DNA from: Lacibacter sp. H407
GTDB taxonomy: Bacteria; Bacteroidota; Bacteroidia; Chitinophagales; Chitinophagaceae
DNA: 64,000 nt
NCBI RefSeq assembly: GCF_037892605.1
Contig: NZ_JBBKTU010000001.1
Span: 4,154,001 to 4,218,000, forward strand
Direction of reading: 5' to 3'
Positions 10,301-22,984 of this stretch are shown in pieces; the stretch's first letter is position 1; every line of letters begins with the position of its first letter. The position numbers and the translations under genes are program-made. A model generated the notes under the pieces. It saw only the letters and a program-made list of their open reading frames with translations, was not told where the DNA came from and did no database searches.

Positions 10301-10620
10301 TTTGCTTCCTGCATGGCAAACTTCACCATGGCCCACCATTCAGGAGATAATTGACGAACTGTTGGTTGAAAAGGAATTTTGTGTACCGTATCCTTGATGG
10401 GCATTAAATATGCACCACCAATACCTACTTCTTTCATGGCTTGCAGATCAGCAGTAATGCCTTCTTTAGAAACTGCAGCATGCATCCAGTACCAGAATAC
10501 CCAGGGTTTTGCAGATTGAGGAGGATTGAGAAAGCGTTGCTCAATTGTTTGTGCAGAAAGCTGCATCGAAAAAATCAACGCAATCAATAGACAATATGTG
10601 TGAAGGGATATTTTTCGCAT
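7321..10620 (-). CDS. Secreted GH106 alpha-L-rhamnosidase
   Basis: 1099 residues with signal peptide CLLIALIFSMQLSAQ. The GH106 family start RFLNPPQSAKPWVFWYWM is followed by ADLQAMKEVGIGGAYLM and an incomplete TIM barrel with VFHVDSWECGSQNWG, FKKRRGYD and VVSAEAIAP. Beta-sandwich and galactose-binding-like domains lie at the C-terminus (MSVDSTIKYYSGTAVYSR, YLEIDSLYNIATVKLNGIECG). Characterised GH106 enzymes remove alpha-linked L-rhamnose from pectin side chains, including rhamnogalacturonan II. The length matches the family (about 1000-1150). It lies 18 bp downstream of the GH43-like gene. Which rhamnose linkage it cuts cannot be told. Confidence 0.9.
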   Translation of the reverse strand: MRKISLHTYCLLIALIFSMQLSAQTIEQRFLNPPQSAKPWVFWYWMHAAVSKEGITADLQAMKEVGIGGAYLMPIKDTVHKIPFQPTVRQLSPEWWAMVKFAMQEAKRLNLQLGMHVSDGFALAGGPWITPELSMQKLVWTKTYIADGSIEKINLSQPEGKEDYYKDIAVYAYPAVSSAAFSEVVLVPSVTTSNGIRASFLSFQGSNNQSYKSDSTCWIQYKYPKPFTCRSIRIKTGGNSYQAHRLSVLVSDDGIEFRKHTQLQAPRHGWQDADEDVTHAIPEITAQYFRFVYEKEGSETGSEDLDAAKWKPSLKVIGIYLSDEPMINQYESKNGSVWRISETTTKEQVTDAMAIPMKNIVNLTGKMDADGNLNWKAPAGNWVIVRIGHTSTGHTNYTGGAGLGLEVDKFNASAVKLQFDNWFGKAFAQDAALAKQVLKVFHVDSWECGSQNWGANFANEFKKRRGYDLMPYLLVMAGVPVENAVKSEKVLHDVRTTIAELVNDVFYTTLKKEAHALGCVVSAEAIAPTMVSDGLLHYKHTDLPMGEFWLNSPTHDKPNDMRDAISGAHIYGKKIIQSESFTSVRMNWGEHPGNLKALGDRNFALGINKMVMHVFTHNPWLDKKPGMTLDGVGLYFQRDQTWFKQSKAWIDYLTRCQSLLQLGDPVVDVAVFTGEEIPRRSILPDRLVNTLPGIFGKERVEAEKKRLENKNQPLRQIPDGVTHSANMADPEDWIDPLNGYTYDSFNPDALMLMQVKNGRVVLPGGASYGVLVIPGKMLMNPNPTMSATLQKKLQQLANAGAKMVVDQQWIKFFAKNKNVVAAPYMESSFEKLGVKKDVEIEGNDQHAIAWTHRTTKDAEIYFLSNQSNITQNFKIKFRVGQYDHVEYWNPVTGEMLNWDFLGNDNKFGIGMAPGDAYFLVFRKTKETKAKQLSDGITEESEVAFNSTDWKIQFDPKTGGPSVPVEATELKSWTMSVDSTIKYYSGTAVYSRAFEWKDGVINRPVYLEIDSLYNIATVKLNGIECGTVWTFPYSLDVTKALKQGTNKIEIAVTNTWHNRLIGDELLPQEKRVTWTTAPFRFKGKSLLPAGIVGAVKIVVR

Positions 10621-10638
10621 ATGGTAAACAACCGCCGT

Positions 10639-16325
<5,687 letters not shown>

Positions 16326-16339
16326 GTATGTTGATTTAA

Positions 16340-16379
16340 TCTTTGTGCTCCTTTGTGTCTTCCTGTCATTGTGGTTCAA
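16340..16379. repeat. Dispersed repeat, family 1 (half copy c)
   Basis: Only one arm is present (CTTTGTGCTCCTTTGTGTC through GTGGTTC). It fills the gap between the transporter and GH105 and contributes the VEPQ-stop end of the transporter. Confidence 0.75.
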
Positions 16380-17631
16380 CGGGTCTTCTTCTCCAATAGT
16401 TAGCTAATAAACTTCCGCTGATATTCATCCACGGACTAAACACCGCCGCTGCCAAGCCAACTGTTCCCAACTTACCCATGCTGCCTGCAATACCACTTGC
16501 CATTCCACCGTTTTGCAAACCTACTTCAAAGGCAATGGTGCGACTTGAATTTTTGTCCATCCCAAACAAACGACTCAGCCAGTAACCAAAAAAGTAACCG
16601 GCTGCATTATGAATAACCGATGCAATAAATAACAACACACCCACTTTCATCAAATTTTCTCTTCCTGCTGCAGTTGTTACCGTTGTAAAATAAATAATAC
16701 CAAACATCGAGATTAATGGCATAATGCTATCAAGCTTTGGAAACTTTACCCATAGCCAATGATACAACACACCGGCAATAACAGCACCTGCGAAAAATCC
16801 TGAGAGAGTTATACTTTGTAACAACCCCGCATCACTGATATTCTTTTGTAAGAAGAAAATAATCACAGCAATCCATAGAGCAGAAAAAATAGTAATGATG
16901 TTTACTTTCTTTTTCTGCGTTGACGAAGCCCGTTTCAGAAAATCATGCAACAACGCTGCGCCGATCGGCACCAATACGATCTTGATGATCTCCATCATCA
17001 TGTCTAAAAATTTTATTTCGATCAATGTACCTGCTAACGTTTTCATCAGTAATGGTGTTAGCAACGGCGCTACTAATGTTGCCATTGCTGTTACAATAAC
17101 ACTCAAGACAAGGTTTGCTTTTGCCAGGTATACCATTACATTACTTGCCAACCCGCTGCTACAACTGCCGATCAAAATAATTCCGGCAGCGATCTCCGGT
17201 TCAAATTGAAAAACTTTCGTGAGCAGCAAGCCCATCAAAGGCATAATGGAGAAATGACAAAACAATCCAACCAATACACCTTTACCTGTTGATGCCAATC
17301 CACTGAAGTCTTTTAAACTCATATGCGTTCCCATGCCGAACATCACGAGTTGAATAATGACAAGGATCAATGTTTTATCCCGAAGGTTTACGCCTCCCCA
17401 GTTTTTAAATGCTTCCGGAAAAACCATACCTGCAACAACAGCCGCAATGATCCATGCGGTATACTGATAACCTTTTAACGAGGGCACTGAACCCAAGCCG
17501 ATTGCTAAACAAACTGCTGTTCCAATTGCAAAAGGTTTATACAAAGCTGCATTCTGCATTGCAATGCCAACGAGCAACACAACTGCAGCAATGCCACTTA
17601 ACAGTAAAAAAAGTTTACCTGAATTTTTCAT
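16366..17631 (-). CDS. BASS-family (bile acid:sodium symporter-like) transporter
   Basis: 421 residues with about ten hydrophobic segments, an inner-membrane protein. The family signature GSCSSGLASNVMVYLAKAN followed by ATLVAPLLTPLLMK is plain, as is GMASGIAGSMGKLGTVGLAA near the C-terminus. BASS proteins import organic anions with sodium, for example bile acids, pantoate or keto acids. Directly after a kinase and a RuBisCO-like protein, uptake of a sugar acid is a reasonable inference. The ATG at 17631 is chosen over an in-frame TTG at 17640; AGGA lies about 9 bases upstream. It starts 14 bp after the racemase-fold gene. The last four codons and stop (VEPQ*) fall in a dispersed repeat, so the native C-terminus may have been replaced. 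Confidence 0.88.
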   Translation of the reverse strand: MKNSGKLFLLLSGIAAVVLLVGIAMQNAALYKPFAIGTAVCLAIGLGSVPSLKGYQYTAWIIAAVVAGMVFPEAFKNWGGVNLRDKTLILVIIQLVMFGMGTHMSLKDFSGLASTGKGVLVGLFCHFSIMPLMGLLLTKVFQFEPEIAAGIILIGSCSSGLASNVMVYLAKANLVLSVIVTAMATLVAPLLTPLLMKTLAGTLIEIKFLDMMMEIIKIVLVPIGAALLHDFLKRASSTQKKKVNIITIFSALWIAVIIFFLQKNISDAGLLQSITLSGFFAGAVIAGVLYHWLWVKFPKLDSIMPLISMFGIIYFTTVTTAAGRENLMKVGVLLFIASVIHNAAGYFFGYWLSRLFGMDKNSSRTIAFEVGLQNGGMASGIAGSMGKLGTVGLAAAVFSPWMNISGSLLANYWRRRPVEPQ

Positions 17632-17645
17632 TACAAGCAATCCTG

Positions 17646-18308
17646 TTATTTTATAATTGTTGCTAAGTATTCCATTGCAATTGGCGGACTCGCCAATATC
17701 GGCACTTTCTTTTCTGCTTCGGTTAATGTATCCACTACTCTTGCCATGCTTGCCTGCGCCAATACGATCACATCTACTTCATTGGCTAATTGTTTTAAAG
17801 CATCTCCTACTTTTTTATCGTGTGTTGCTGCATCGCCGCTCATCAATGCTTCAAATGCGCCTTCACATAAAACAGCTTTCAATTCAATTTCTTTTCCTGC
17901 AACAGCCGCTCTTCTTCTCACCAAATCGCTTGTGGGATTTAATGTCGTTGATAGTGTTGCTACTACGCCGATCTTCTTTCCTGTTGCAACAGCTTTGTCG
18001 GCCATTGGTTGATCTACCCGCAACACGGGCACACCTGTTAATGTTGCTGCTGTTTCAACTGCAGGCCCTATTGATGAACAGGTAAACAAAATAAAATCAG
18101 CGCCTGCTTCCTGTGCCGATGCTGCATAGTTCACTACCCGTTTCGAAGTATCTGGAGTTAGTTCATTACGTGCAATGGTATTCTTGATCAAACTATCGTC
18201 AACAATGTTGAATACTTTTACATTCGGTAAATATTTTTTACACAAGTCTGCAAACACAGGCACTAACGTTGCCGATGTGTGAACCAATCCTAAAGTTTTT
18301 TGTGACAT
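17646..18308 (-). CDS. Asp/Glu/hydantoin racemase-fold protein lacking the second catalytic Cys
   Basis: 220 residues, cytoplasmic. The fold is shown by GLVHTSATLVPVF, the first active-site loop DFILFTCSSIGPAVE (Cys77), VPVLRVDQPMADKAV, KIGVVATLSTTLNP and the mirror loop DVIVLAQASMAR. In racemases and maleate isomerase the second loop carries a Cys, but here that position is Ala185. Single-Cys relatives such as arylmalonate decarboxylase keep the other Cys, so this enzyme is probably not a racemase and may do another proton-transfer, isomerase or decarboxylase step. It lies between the DUF1537 kinase and the BASS transporter, after a 116-bp gap filled by dispersed repeats. A role on the same acid-sugar substrate is inferred; no function is assigned. 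Confidence 0.8.
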   Translation of the reverse strand: MSQKTLGLVHTSATLVPVFADLCKKYLPNVKVFNIVDDSLIKNTIARNELTPDTSKRVVNYAASAQEAGADFILFTCSSIGPAVETAATLTGVPVLRVDQPMADKAVATGKKIGVVATLSTTLNPTSDLVRRRAAVAGKEIELKAVLCEGAFEALMSGDAATHDKKVGDALKQLANEVDVIVLAQASMARVVDTLTEAEKKVPILASPPIAMEYLATIIK

Positions 18309-18350
18309 ATCGTTTGTTGTATGATTTAATTTTTATGTTTCGAACATCAG

Positions 18351-18424
18351 TGCTACTATCTTTCTTCTGTTGCGTCGCACTCTTCATCGTTCAGCAATTC
18401 TATTCACCATTCACAATTGACCAT
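18351..18424. repeat. Dispersed repeat family 2 joined to a CATTCA-rich repeat
   Basis: 18351-18396 contains the family 2 core GTTGCGTCGCACTCTTCA; a CCATTCA/ACTCACCATTC tract follows. The same two-part order occurs at 35891-35971. The tract continues into the kinase gene and encodes its last residues NGEL and stop. Confidence 0.75.
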
Positions 18425-19729
18425 TCATAACTCACCATTCAATAACACTTCGAAGTAATTCTCTGCACCCACTTGTCCGCCTTTGAAATTCACCTCCAGT
18501 CCGTTGATCTTTTCATTCTTCGAATAAGCTTTGCATAATGGTGCGCCACTCACCAAAGGGGCAATCATTTCAACCGCATCAATCTCCATTGCTCTTGCTG
18601 CATAACTGCTTGTATCTCCACCGGCTACTACCACACGTTTCACATTTGTGTGCATCACCGCTTGCTTTGCAATCCTGCCCAATGCAGTCCCCAGTTTCTT
18701 CGATGAAAGATTCTCCAGCTCTTTTGCTCCAGTATGAACAATTACTTTCTTCTGTTCCTGTAATAACATCGCTACATGATCCCCTATTGAAGCATCAATC
18801 GTATCCTCATTTGCAATTCTCATTGCATCCAGCACCACTTCAGCAAAACCATTTGCCTTCGCCCATTCAATTTGTGCAGCAGTAACAGGTGAGCAACTTC
18901 CTGATATCACCAACAGCGACTCCGCTTTACCCGGATGCTTCCATGCAGTAACTGGATTCAATATTTTATTTTCATTCCAGTAATTACCTAATGCCGCTTC
19001 CACACTTGAACCACCAACGCTGAACAATGTTTCATTTTCTTCAAGTGTTTCCATCCACTCTCCGATCTTTATTAATTGGAATTCGTTCATTACATCAACC
19101 AGCACCACTTCTTCATCTGTTATTGATTCAGCCCATTGTTTTATTGGTTGTTCAATTTGTGCAATATCAATCAATCCGATTTTCCTATTCGTTTGTTTAC
19201 CGATATGCAAACGCAGATCACTTTCATCAGCTGGTGTTACAGGATGTTTACTCATCGATGGATGACGATCCAACCGATAAATTTTTCCATTACTACCAAT
19301 ACCCATACGAGCAAACAAATTACCAAACACACAATATCTTCCGAGCGATGGAGCTCCACCCAACACCGGTATTAATTTATTCTGAAACACTTCAGCACCA
19401 CAATCGATCGCTTTACCAATGCTTCCAACTGCAGGTGATGAATCAAACGTTGAGCAAACTTTATAATGCACCTGCTTTGCGCCACTCGCTTTCAACTGTT
19501 CAAATGCCGGGATCAATATCTCTTTCATTTGCACAGGTGATAATGATCTTGTTTTGCCCGCCACGCCAATTACATCCAATTGCGGAAACTGTTGCAACTG
19601 TTCTGCTGTTGGCTGTTCAATGAACAGCATAGCTTTTGCACCTGCACGTGTAATAAATTCCAATGCATCGGTACTACCGGTGAAATCATCACCGTAAAAA
19701 GCGAGTAATATGTTTTGTTTTTGATTCAA
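18425..19729 (-). CDS. DUF1537-family four-carbon acid sugar kinase
   Basis: 434 residues, cytoplasmic ATP-dependent kinase. The N-terminal substrate domain begins LLAFYGDDFTGSTDALEF, the hallmark of the family. The C-terminal nucleotide domain has VVVAGGDTSSYAARAM, VSGAPLC and NFKGGQVG. DUF1537 kinases phosphorylate threonate, erythronate, denominate-type acids and 3-oxo-isoapionate (OiaK in D-apiose catabolism). The frame is open to 19810, but every ATG there lies inside the RuBisCO-like gene and gives an odd leader. A TTG at 19727-19729, just after that gene's stop and preceded by GGAAAGAAATAAA, gives the normal family N-terminus and is preferred. OiaK-like function is suggested by the adjacent RuBisCO-like protein but is not proven. 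The last codons come from a repeat. Confidence 0.9.
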   Translation of the reverse strand: MNQKQNILLAFYGDDFTGSTDALEFITRAGAKAMLFIEQPTAEQLQQFPQLDVIGVAGKTRSLSPVQMKEILIPAFEQLKASGAKQVHYKVCSTFDSSPAVGSIGKAIDCGAEVFQNKLIPVLGGAPSLGRYCVFGNLFARMGIGSNGKIYRLDRHPSMSKHPVTPADESDLRLHIGKQTNRKIGLIDIAQIEQPIKQWAESITDEEVVLVDVMNEFQLIKIGEWMETLEENETLFSVGGSSVEAALGNYWNENKILNPVTAWKHPGKAESLLVISGSCSPVTAAQIEWAKANGFAEVVLDAMRIANEDTIDASIGDHVAMLLQEQKKVIVHTGAKELENLSSKKLGTALGRIAKQAVMHTNVKRVVVAGGDTSSYAARAMEIDAVEMIAPLVSGAPLCKAYSKNEKINGLEVNFKGGQVGAENYFEVLLNGEL

Positions 19730-19730
19730 T

Positions 19731-20975
19731 TTATTTCTTTCCAAATTTTTCAACAGCTGCTGCAAACTCTTTATACTGTTTCGCTGCATCTTCCAATGTT
19801 GATCCATCAACAGCCGCTTTCCATGCCTGCTGCAAAGCCACTACGCCTGCCGCTGCTCCCATCGGGTGCGCCATAATACCACCACCGGCCATGTATAACA
19901 GATCAACTGTTTTTGTTCTTCTGTATGTTTCAAATGCCTGTCCACCCCACTGTCCTGATGATACAACCGGCACGACAGTTTTATGATCGAACATTTTTGT
20001 TAAGCATGCTTCAATTGAAGCCACCACACTATCGTCACTCTCCCAGAATTTATTTTGTATCCCGTTCACATGCATTTGATCTGCACCTGCCAATCGCCAT
20101 ATTTTTTGATAGGCTTTATAATCAATCCCCAGCAACGGATGTCTTGTCATCATTCCCCAACCATTACGGTGAGCATGAATTGCCAGCTGACGTTGATCCA
20201 TAATTTTTTTTGCACCTGCCAACCCAACACTGTTAATGCTGATCATAGCACAGGTACCGCCACTGTTAACGATCTTCTCATAACGTTTCAGCATTTCATC
20301 TACTTCACCACTCAGGTTGAATGCATACATTACTTTCTTACCTGTTTTATCTGCATGTGCATTAATGACATTCATCACTGCATCAACACGATCATTAAAA
20401 TTTGAATTGGCAGATGACGAAAGCAGTTCATCATCTTTTACAAAATCAATTCCTGCTTCCGCTAATGTTTTCACCATCGATGCAGTTTGTTCAACTGACA
20501 ATCCAATCGATGGCTTGATGATCGTACCGATCAACGGTCGATCCTGCACTCCTGTTAATGTTCTGCAACCTTCAATACCAAATGCAGGACCTTTGAACTT
20601 TTCTCCGAATGACGCAGGCAGCTCAATATCCATCAACTTCAAACCTGTGAACTGGGTGATCTCGTATAAATTTCCCTGCAATGTTGAAACCATCACCGGC
20701 AGATTGGTTCCAAAATTTTCAATACTCCACGATACTTTCACAATAGCACGGTGATACTTGCCATCCTTACTTGTTGCACCGGGAATGGCTGGTTCATTTA
20801 CTGTTTCCAATACCTCAACCGATTCCACTCTTGCTGCAAAACGTTGTTTGAGTTCTTCTGTTTCACCGGGCACCGCTACAAATGTTCCTGATGATTGTTC
20901 ACCTGCCAACACCGCTGCAGCCTTCTCCGGTGCATACGGCGTTTCAATAAAATATGTTGCTGTTATCCGTTCCAT
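19731..20975 (-). CDS. RuBisCO-like protein (form IV), candidate OiaX/OiaT-type enzyme
   Basis: 414 residues, the length of a RuBisCO large subunit-like protein. Conserved parts are GTIIKPSIGLS (Lys154, like RuBisCO Lys175), DFVKDDE (Lys180, Asp182, Glu183: the carbamylated Lys and metal ligands), IHAHRNG (His269), MHVNGIQNKFWE (His302, Lys309), VVSSGQWGG and GGGIMAHPMG (phosphate loop). The second Lys of the RuBisCO TIKPK motif is Ser156, so it should not fix CO2. Paired with a DUF1537 kinase it resembles the 3-oxo-isoapionate-4-phosphate decarboxylase or transcarboxylase/hydrolase of D-apiose catabolism. Its ATG lies one base after the arabinofuranosidase stop, and the kinase follows directly, so all three are translationally linked. 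Other RuBisCO-like roles (methionine salvage, tetritol isomerase) fit the context less well. Confidence 0.9.
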   Translation of the reverse strand: MERITATYFIETPYAPEKAAAVLAGEQSSGTFVAVPGETEELKQRFAARVESVEVLETVNEPAIPGATSKDGKYHRAIVKVSWSIENFGTNLPVMVSTLQGNLYEITQFTGLKLMDIELPASFGEKFKGPAFGIEGCRTLTGVQDRPLIGTIIKPSIGLSVEQTASMVKTLAEAGIDFVKDDELLSSSANSNFNDRVDAVMNVINAHADKTGKKVMYAFNLSGEVDEMLKRYEKIVNSGGTCAMISINSVGLAGAKKIMDQRQLAIHAHRNGWGMMTRHPLLGIDYKAYQKIWRLAGADQMHVNGIQNKFWESDDSVVASIEACLTKMFDHKTVVPVVSSGQWGGQAFETYRRTKTVDLLYMAGGGIMAHPMGAAAGVVALQQAWKAAVDGSTLEDAAKQYKEFAAAVEKFGKK

Positions 20976-20976
20976 G

Positions 20977-22983
20977 TTATCGCATTAAAGGCAACCAAAC
21001 CGTCATGTCCGCCTTCCCCCTGTTTGCCCAGGCATAGTAAGGAATGAGTTTTATGTTGACAGGTTTGAGTTTTGTATTTACTTCTTTATACAAAGTATTA
21101 TTCCATTGATTCTGATCAAGCAGTCTTGCTTCTCCGGTTAATGCCATTACATTTCCATTATCAATTTTCATCGCAACAGGTTGCAGTTTAATGTTTGAAG
21201 GAATCACCACATCAAATACTTTTTGTTGCGGCAGATCACTTGATTCGAGGCAATAAACAACTGGCCCACGCTTCACCGTTACCTGGTTTCTTGTTTCTTC
21301 TACCAATGGATTGCTTTCGATGAGTGTTGCAGGCATATCCATATTGAGCTCCAGTTTGTCATTTGCTTTTACTGTTAACTCAACAAATCCATTTTCTTTT
21401 TTAGCTGTAACAACTTTTCCATTTTGTTTTAGATCATAGCGTTTGCACCAACCCGGAATACGAATGAAAACTTTCGTTCCATTTTTTGATAACTCTTTTA
21501 CATGGAGTGAAACATTTCCACTCCATGGATAATTAGTCGTCTGTTCCAGTTTGATTTTTGTACCATCATGCAATTCTGTTGCAAGCGTATTGCCGCCATA
21601 CATATTAATGTACAAACCTTTTTCACCAATGCTGTACATATAACTGTTTACTTCTGCAATTGTGCGTACCACATTCGGTGGACAGCAATTCGATTTGCTG
21701 ATATAAGGAATACGGCCGCCTTCCCAGCGAAGATGATAAGGATAGTCTGTTGTTGATGCCAATGGGTTGGTATAAAAATATTTAGATCCATCCATGCTTA
21801 CACCGCTCAATACGCTGTTGTATAAAGTGAGTTCAACAATATCTGCATACTTGCTTTCGCCGGTTAATAAAAACATGCGCCAGTTCCATAACACATTGCC
21901 AATGTTGGCGCAGGTTTCATTGTGTGCACTGAAGTTTGGCAATTGATAATCCCGTCCATAACTCTGATGTACTTTTTGAACAGTATCCGGTTTGTAAGCA
22001 GTACCATCAACACTCACACCATCATACAACGCACCGCAACCACCGGTTACGTACATTTTTGTGTTGATGACGTTACTCCACATTTTGTTCAACGTGTTCA
22101 TTAAGGTTGCATCGCCTGTTTCTGCATACACATCGGCAACACCTGCAAATAAATAATTTGCACGTACAGCATGACCAACCACTTTATTCATTTCACGGAA
22201 TGGTGCACGGTCGCTGTTATCATCAGTCCCTTCAACCGTACCACGGATGTTGATGAGATGAATAACAAGATCTAAATACTTTTTATCGTTTGTTGTGCGA
22301 TACAATTCTGTTAAGCCCATGTAATGCGAAGGACAAATCGCATTCCTTGCTAATTCAGGTGAAGCTGAACTATAAAACCCAATAAGAAAGTCAGCAGCTT
22401 TTTTTGCAATGTTGAGCAAAGTTGCTTTACCTGTTGCACGGTAATGCACACAGGCCGCTGTCATCAAATGACCGAAGTTGTACGCTTCAAAACTCAACTG
22501 ATCATCGAACATTTTTTCTTTGCCTGATTTCTTTTGCTCAATAATATTCTTGGTATAGATATAACCATCCTGCTTTTGTGCTTTACCGATCACATCAATC
22601 GCTTCATCCATCCATTTCTCCAGCTGCGGATCTTTGGTTGATGCATACATAGCTGCAACAGCTTCCAGTGTTTTATAAAAATCACCATCATGAAACGAAG
22701 GACCACGAAAACGTCCGGTATCCAAACCTGCAGCCACTCTGAAATTCTGAAACGAATAACAGATGTCTTTGCTGGTATAAGTTTGCCAAAGCTGCGGCAA
22801 CATCGCATCTCGACAAACAGCAAAACGTTCGGCCCAAAAACCTTTCGTCCACTGTACATCACTCATTCCTACACCGGTAAGCTTTGCATAACTGCTGCCT
22901 TGCGTATTGACCAAACTTGTTTGTGCTGAAGTTTGATTCAGGAATAAAACAGTCAGTAACAAAATTGCACTTAGCCTTTTCAT
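20977..22983 (-). CDS. Secreted GH127/GH146-type beta-L-arabinofuranosidase (DUF1680)
   Basis: 668 residues with signal peptide ILLLTVLFLNQTSA. DUF1680 enzymes cut beta-L-arabinofuranose with a zinc-bound cysteine nucleophile. The Glu-x-Cys pair (Glu356, Cys358 in HNETCANIGN) and the Cys pair (Cys433-Cys434 in SKSNCCPPNV) match the spacing of the zinc site known in the Bifidobacterium enzyme. The (alpha/alpha)6 barrel (GPSFHDGDFYKTLEAVAAMYA, AYNFGHLMTAACVHYRATG) is followed by a C-terminal beta-sandwich (KVFIRIPGWCKRYDLKQNG). Pectic arabinan and rhamnogalacturonan II carry its substrate. It starts 1 bp after the rhamnosidase-like gene and is followed with one base between by the RuBisCO-like protein, tying sugar-acid metabolism to the polysaccharide operon. 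Confidence 0.92.
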   Translation of the reverse strand: MKRLSAILLLTVLFLNQTSAQTSLVNTQGSSYAKLTGVGMSDVQWTKGFWAERFAVCRDAMLPQLWQTYTSKDICYSFQNFRVAAGLDTGRFRGPSFHDGDFYKTLEAVAAMYASTKDPQLEKWMDEAIDVIGKAQKQDGYIYTKNIIEQKKSGKEKMFDDQLSFEAYNFGHLMTAACVHYRATGKATLLNIAKKAADFLIGFYSSASPELARNAICPSHYMGLTELYRTTNDKKYLDLVIHLINIRGTVEGTDDNSDRAPFREMNKVVGHAVRANYLFAGVADVYAETGDATLMNTLNKMWSNVINTKMYVTGGCGALYDGVSVDGTAYKPDTVQKVHQSYGRDYQLPNFSAHNETCANIGNVLWNWRMFLLTGESKYADIVELTLYNSVLSGVSMDGSKYFYTNPLASTTDYPYHLRWEGGRIPYISKSNCCPPNVVRTIAEVNSYMYSIGEKGLYINMYGGNTLATELHDGTKIKLEQTTNYPWSGNVSLHVKELSKNGTKVFIRIPGWCKRYDLKQNGKVVTAKKENGFVELTVKANDKLELNMDMPATLIESNPLVEETRNQVTVKRGPVVYCLESSDLPQQKVFDVVIPSNIKLQPVAMKIDNGNVMALTGEARLLDQNQWNNTLYKEVNTKLKPVNIKLIPYYAWANRGKADMTVWLPLMR

Positions 22984-22984
22984 C

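Noticed and set aside
16326-16379. Longer start for GH105 (MNHNDRKTQRSTK leader)
   Set aside because: These codons are repeat DNA; the internal ATG at 16325 gives a normal signal peptide.
17646-18308. Glutamate racemase MurI
   Set aside because: The second catalytic Cys is absent and the gene lies in a sugar-acid operon; the sequence fits the broader racemase superfamily only.
19731-20975. True RuBisCO large subunit
   Set aside because: The second Lys of the TIKPK motif is missing, there is no small subunit or phosphoribulokinase, and the context is sugar-acid catabolism.
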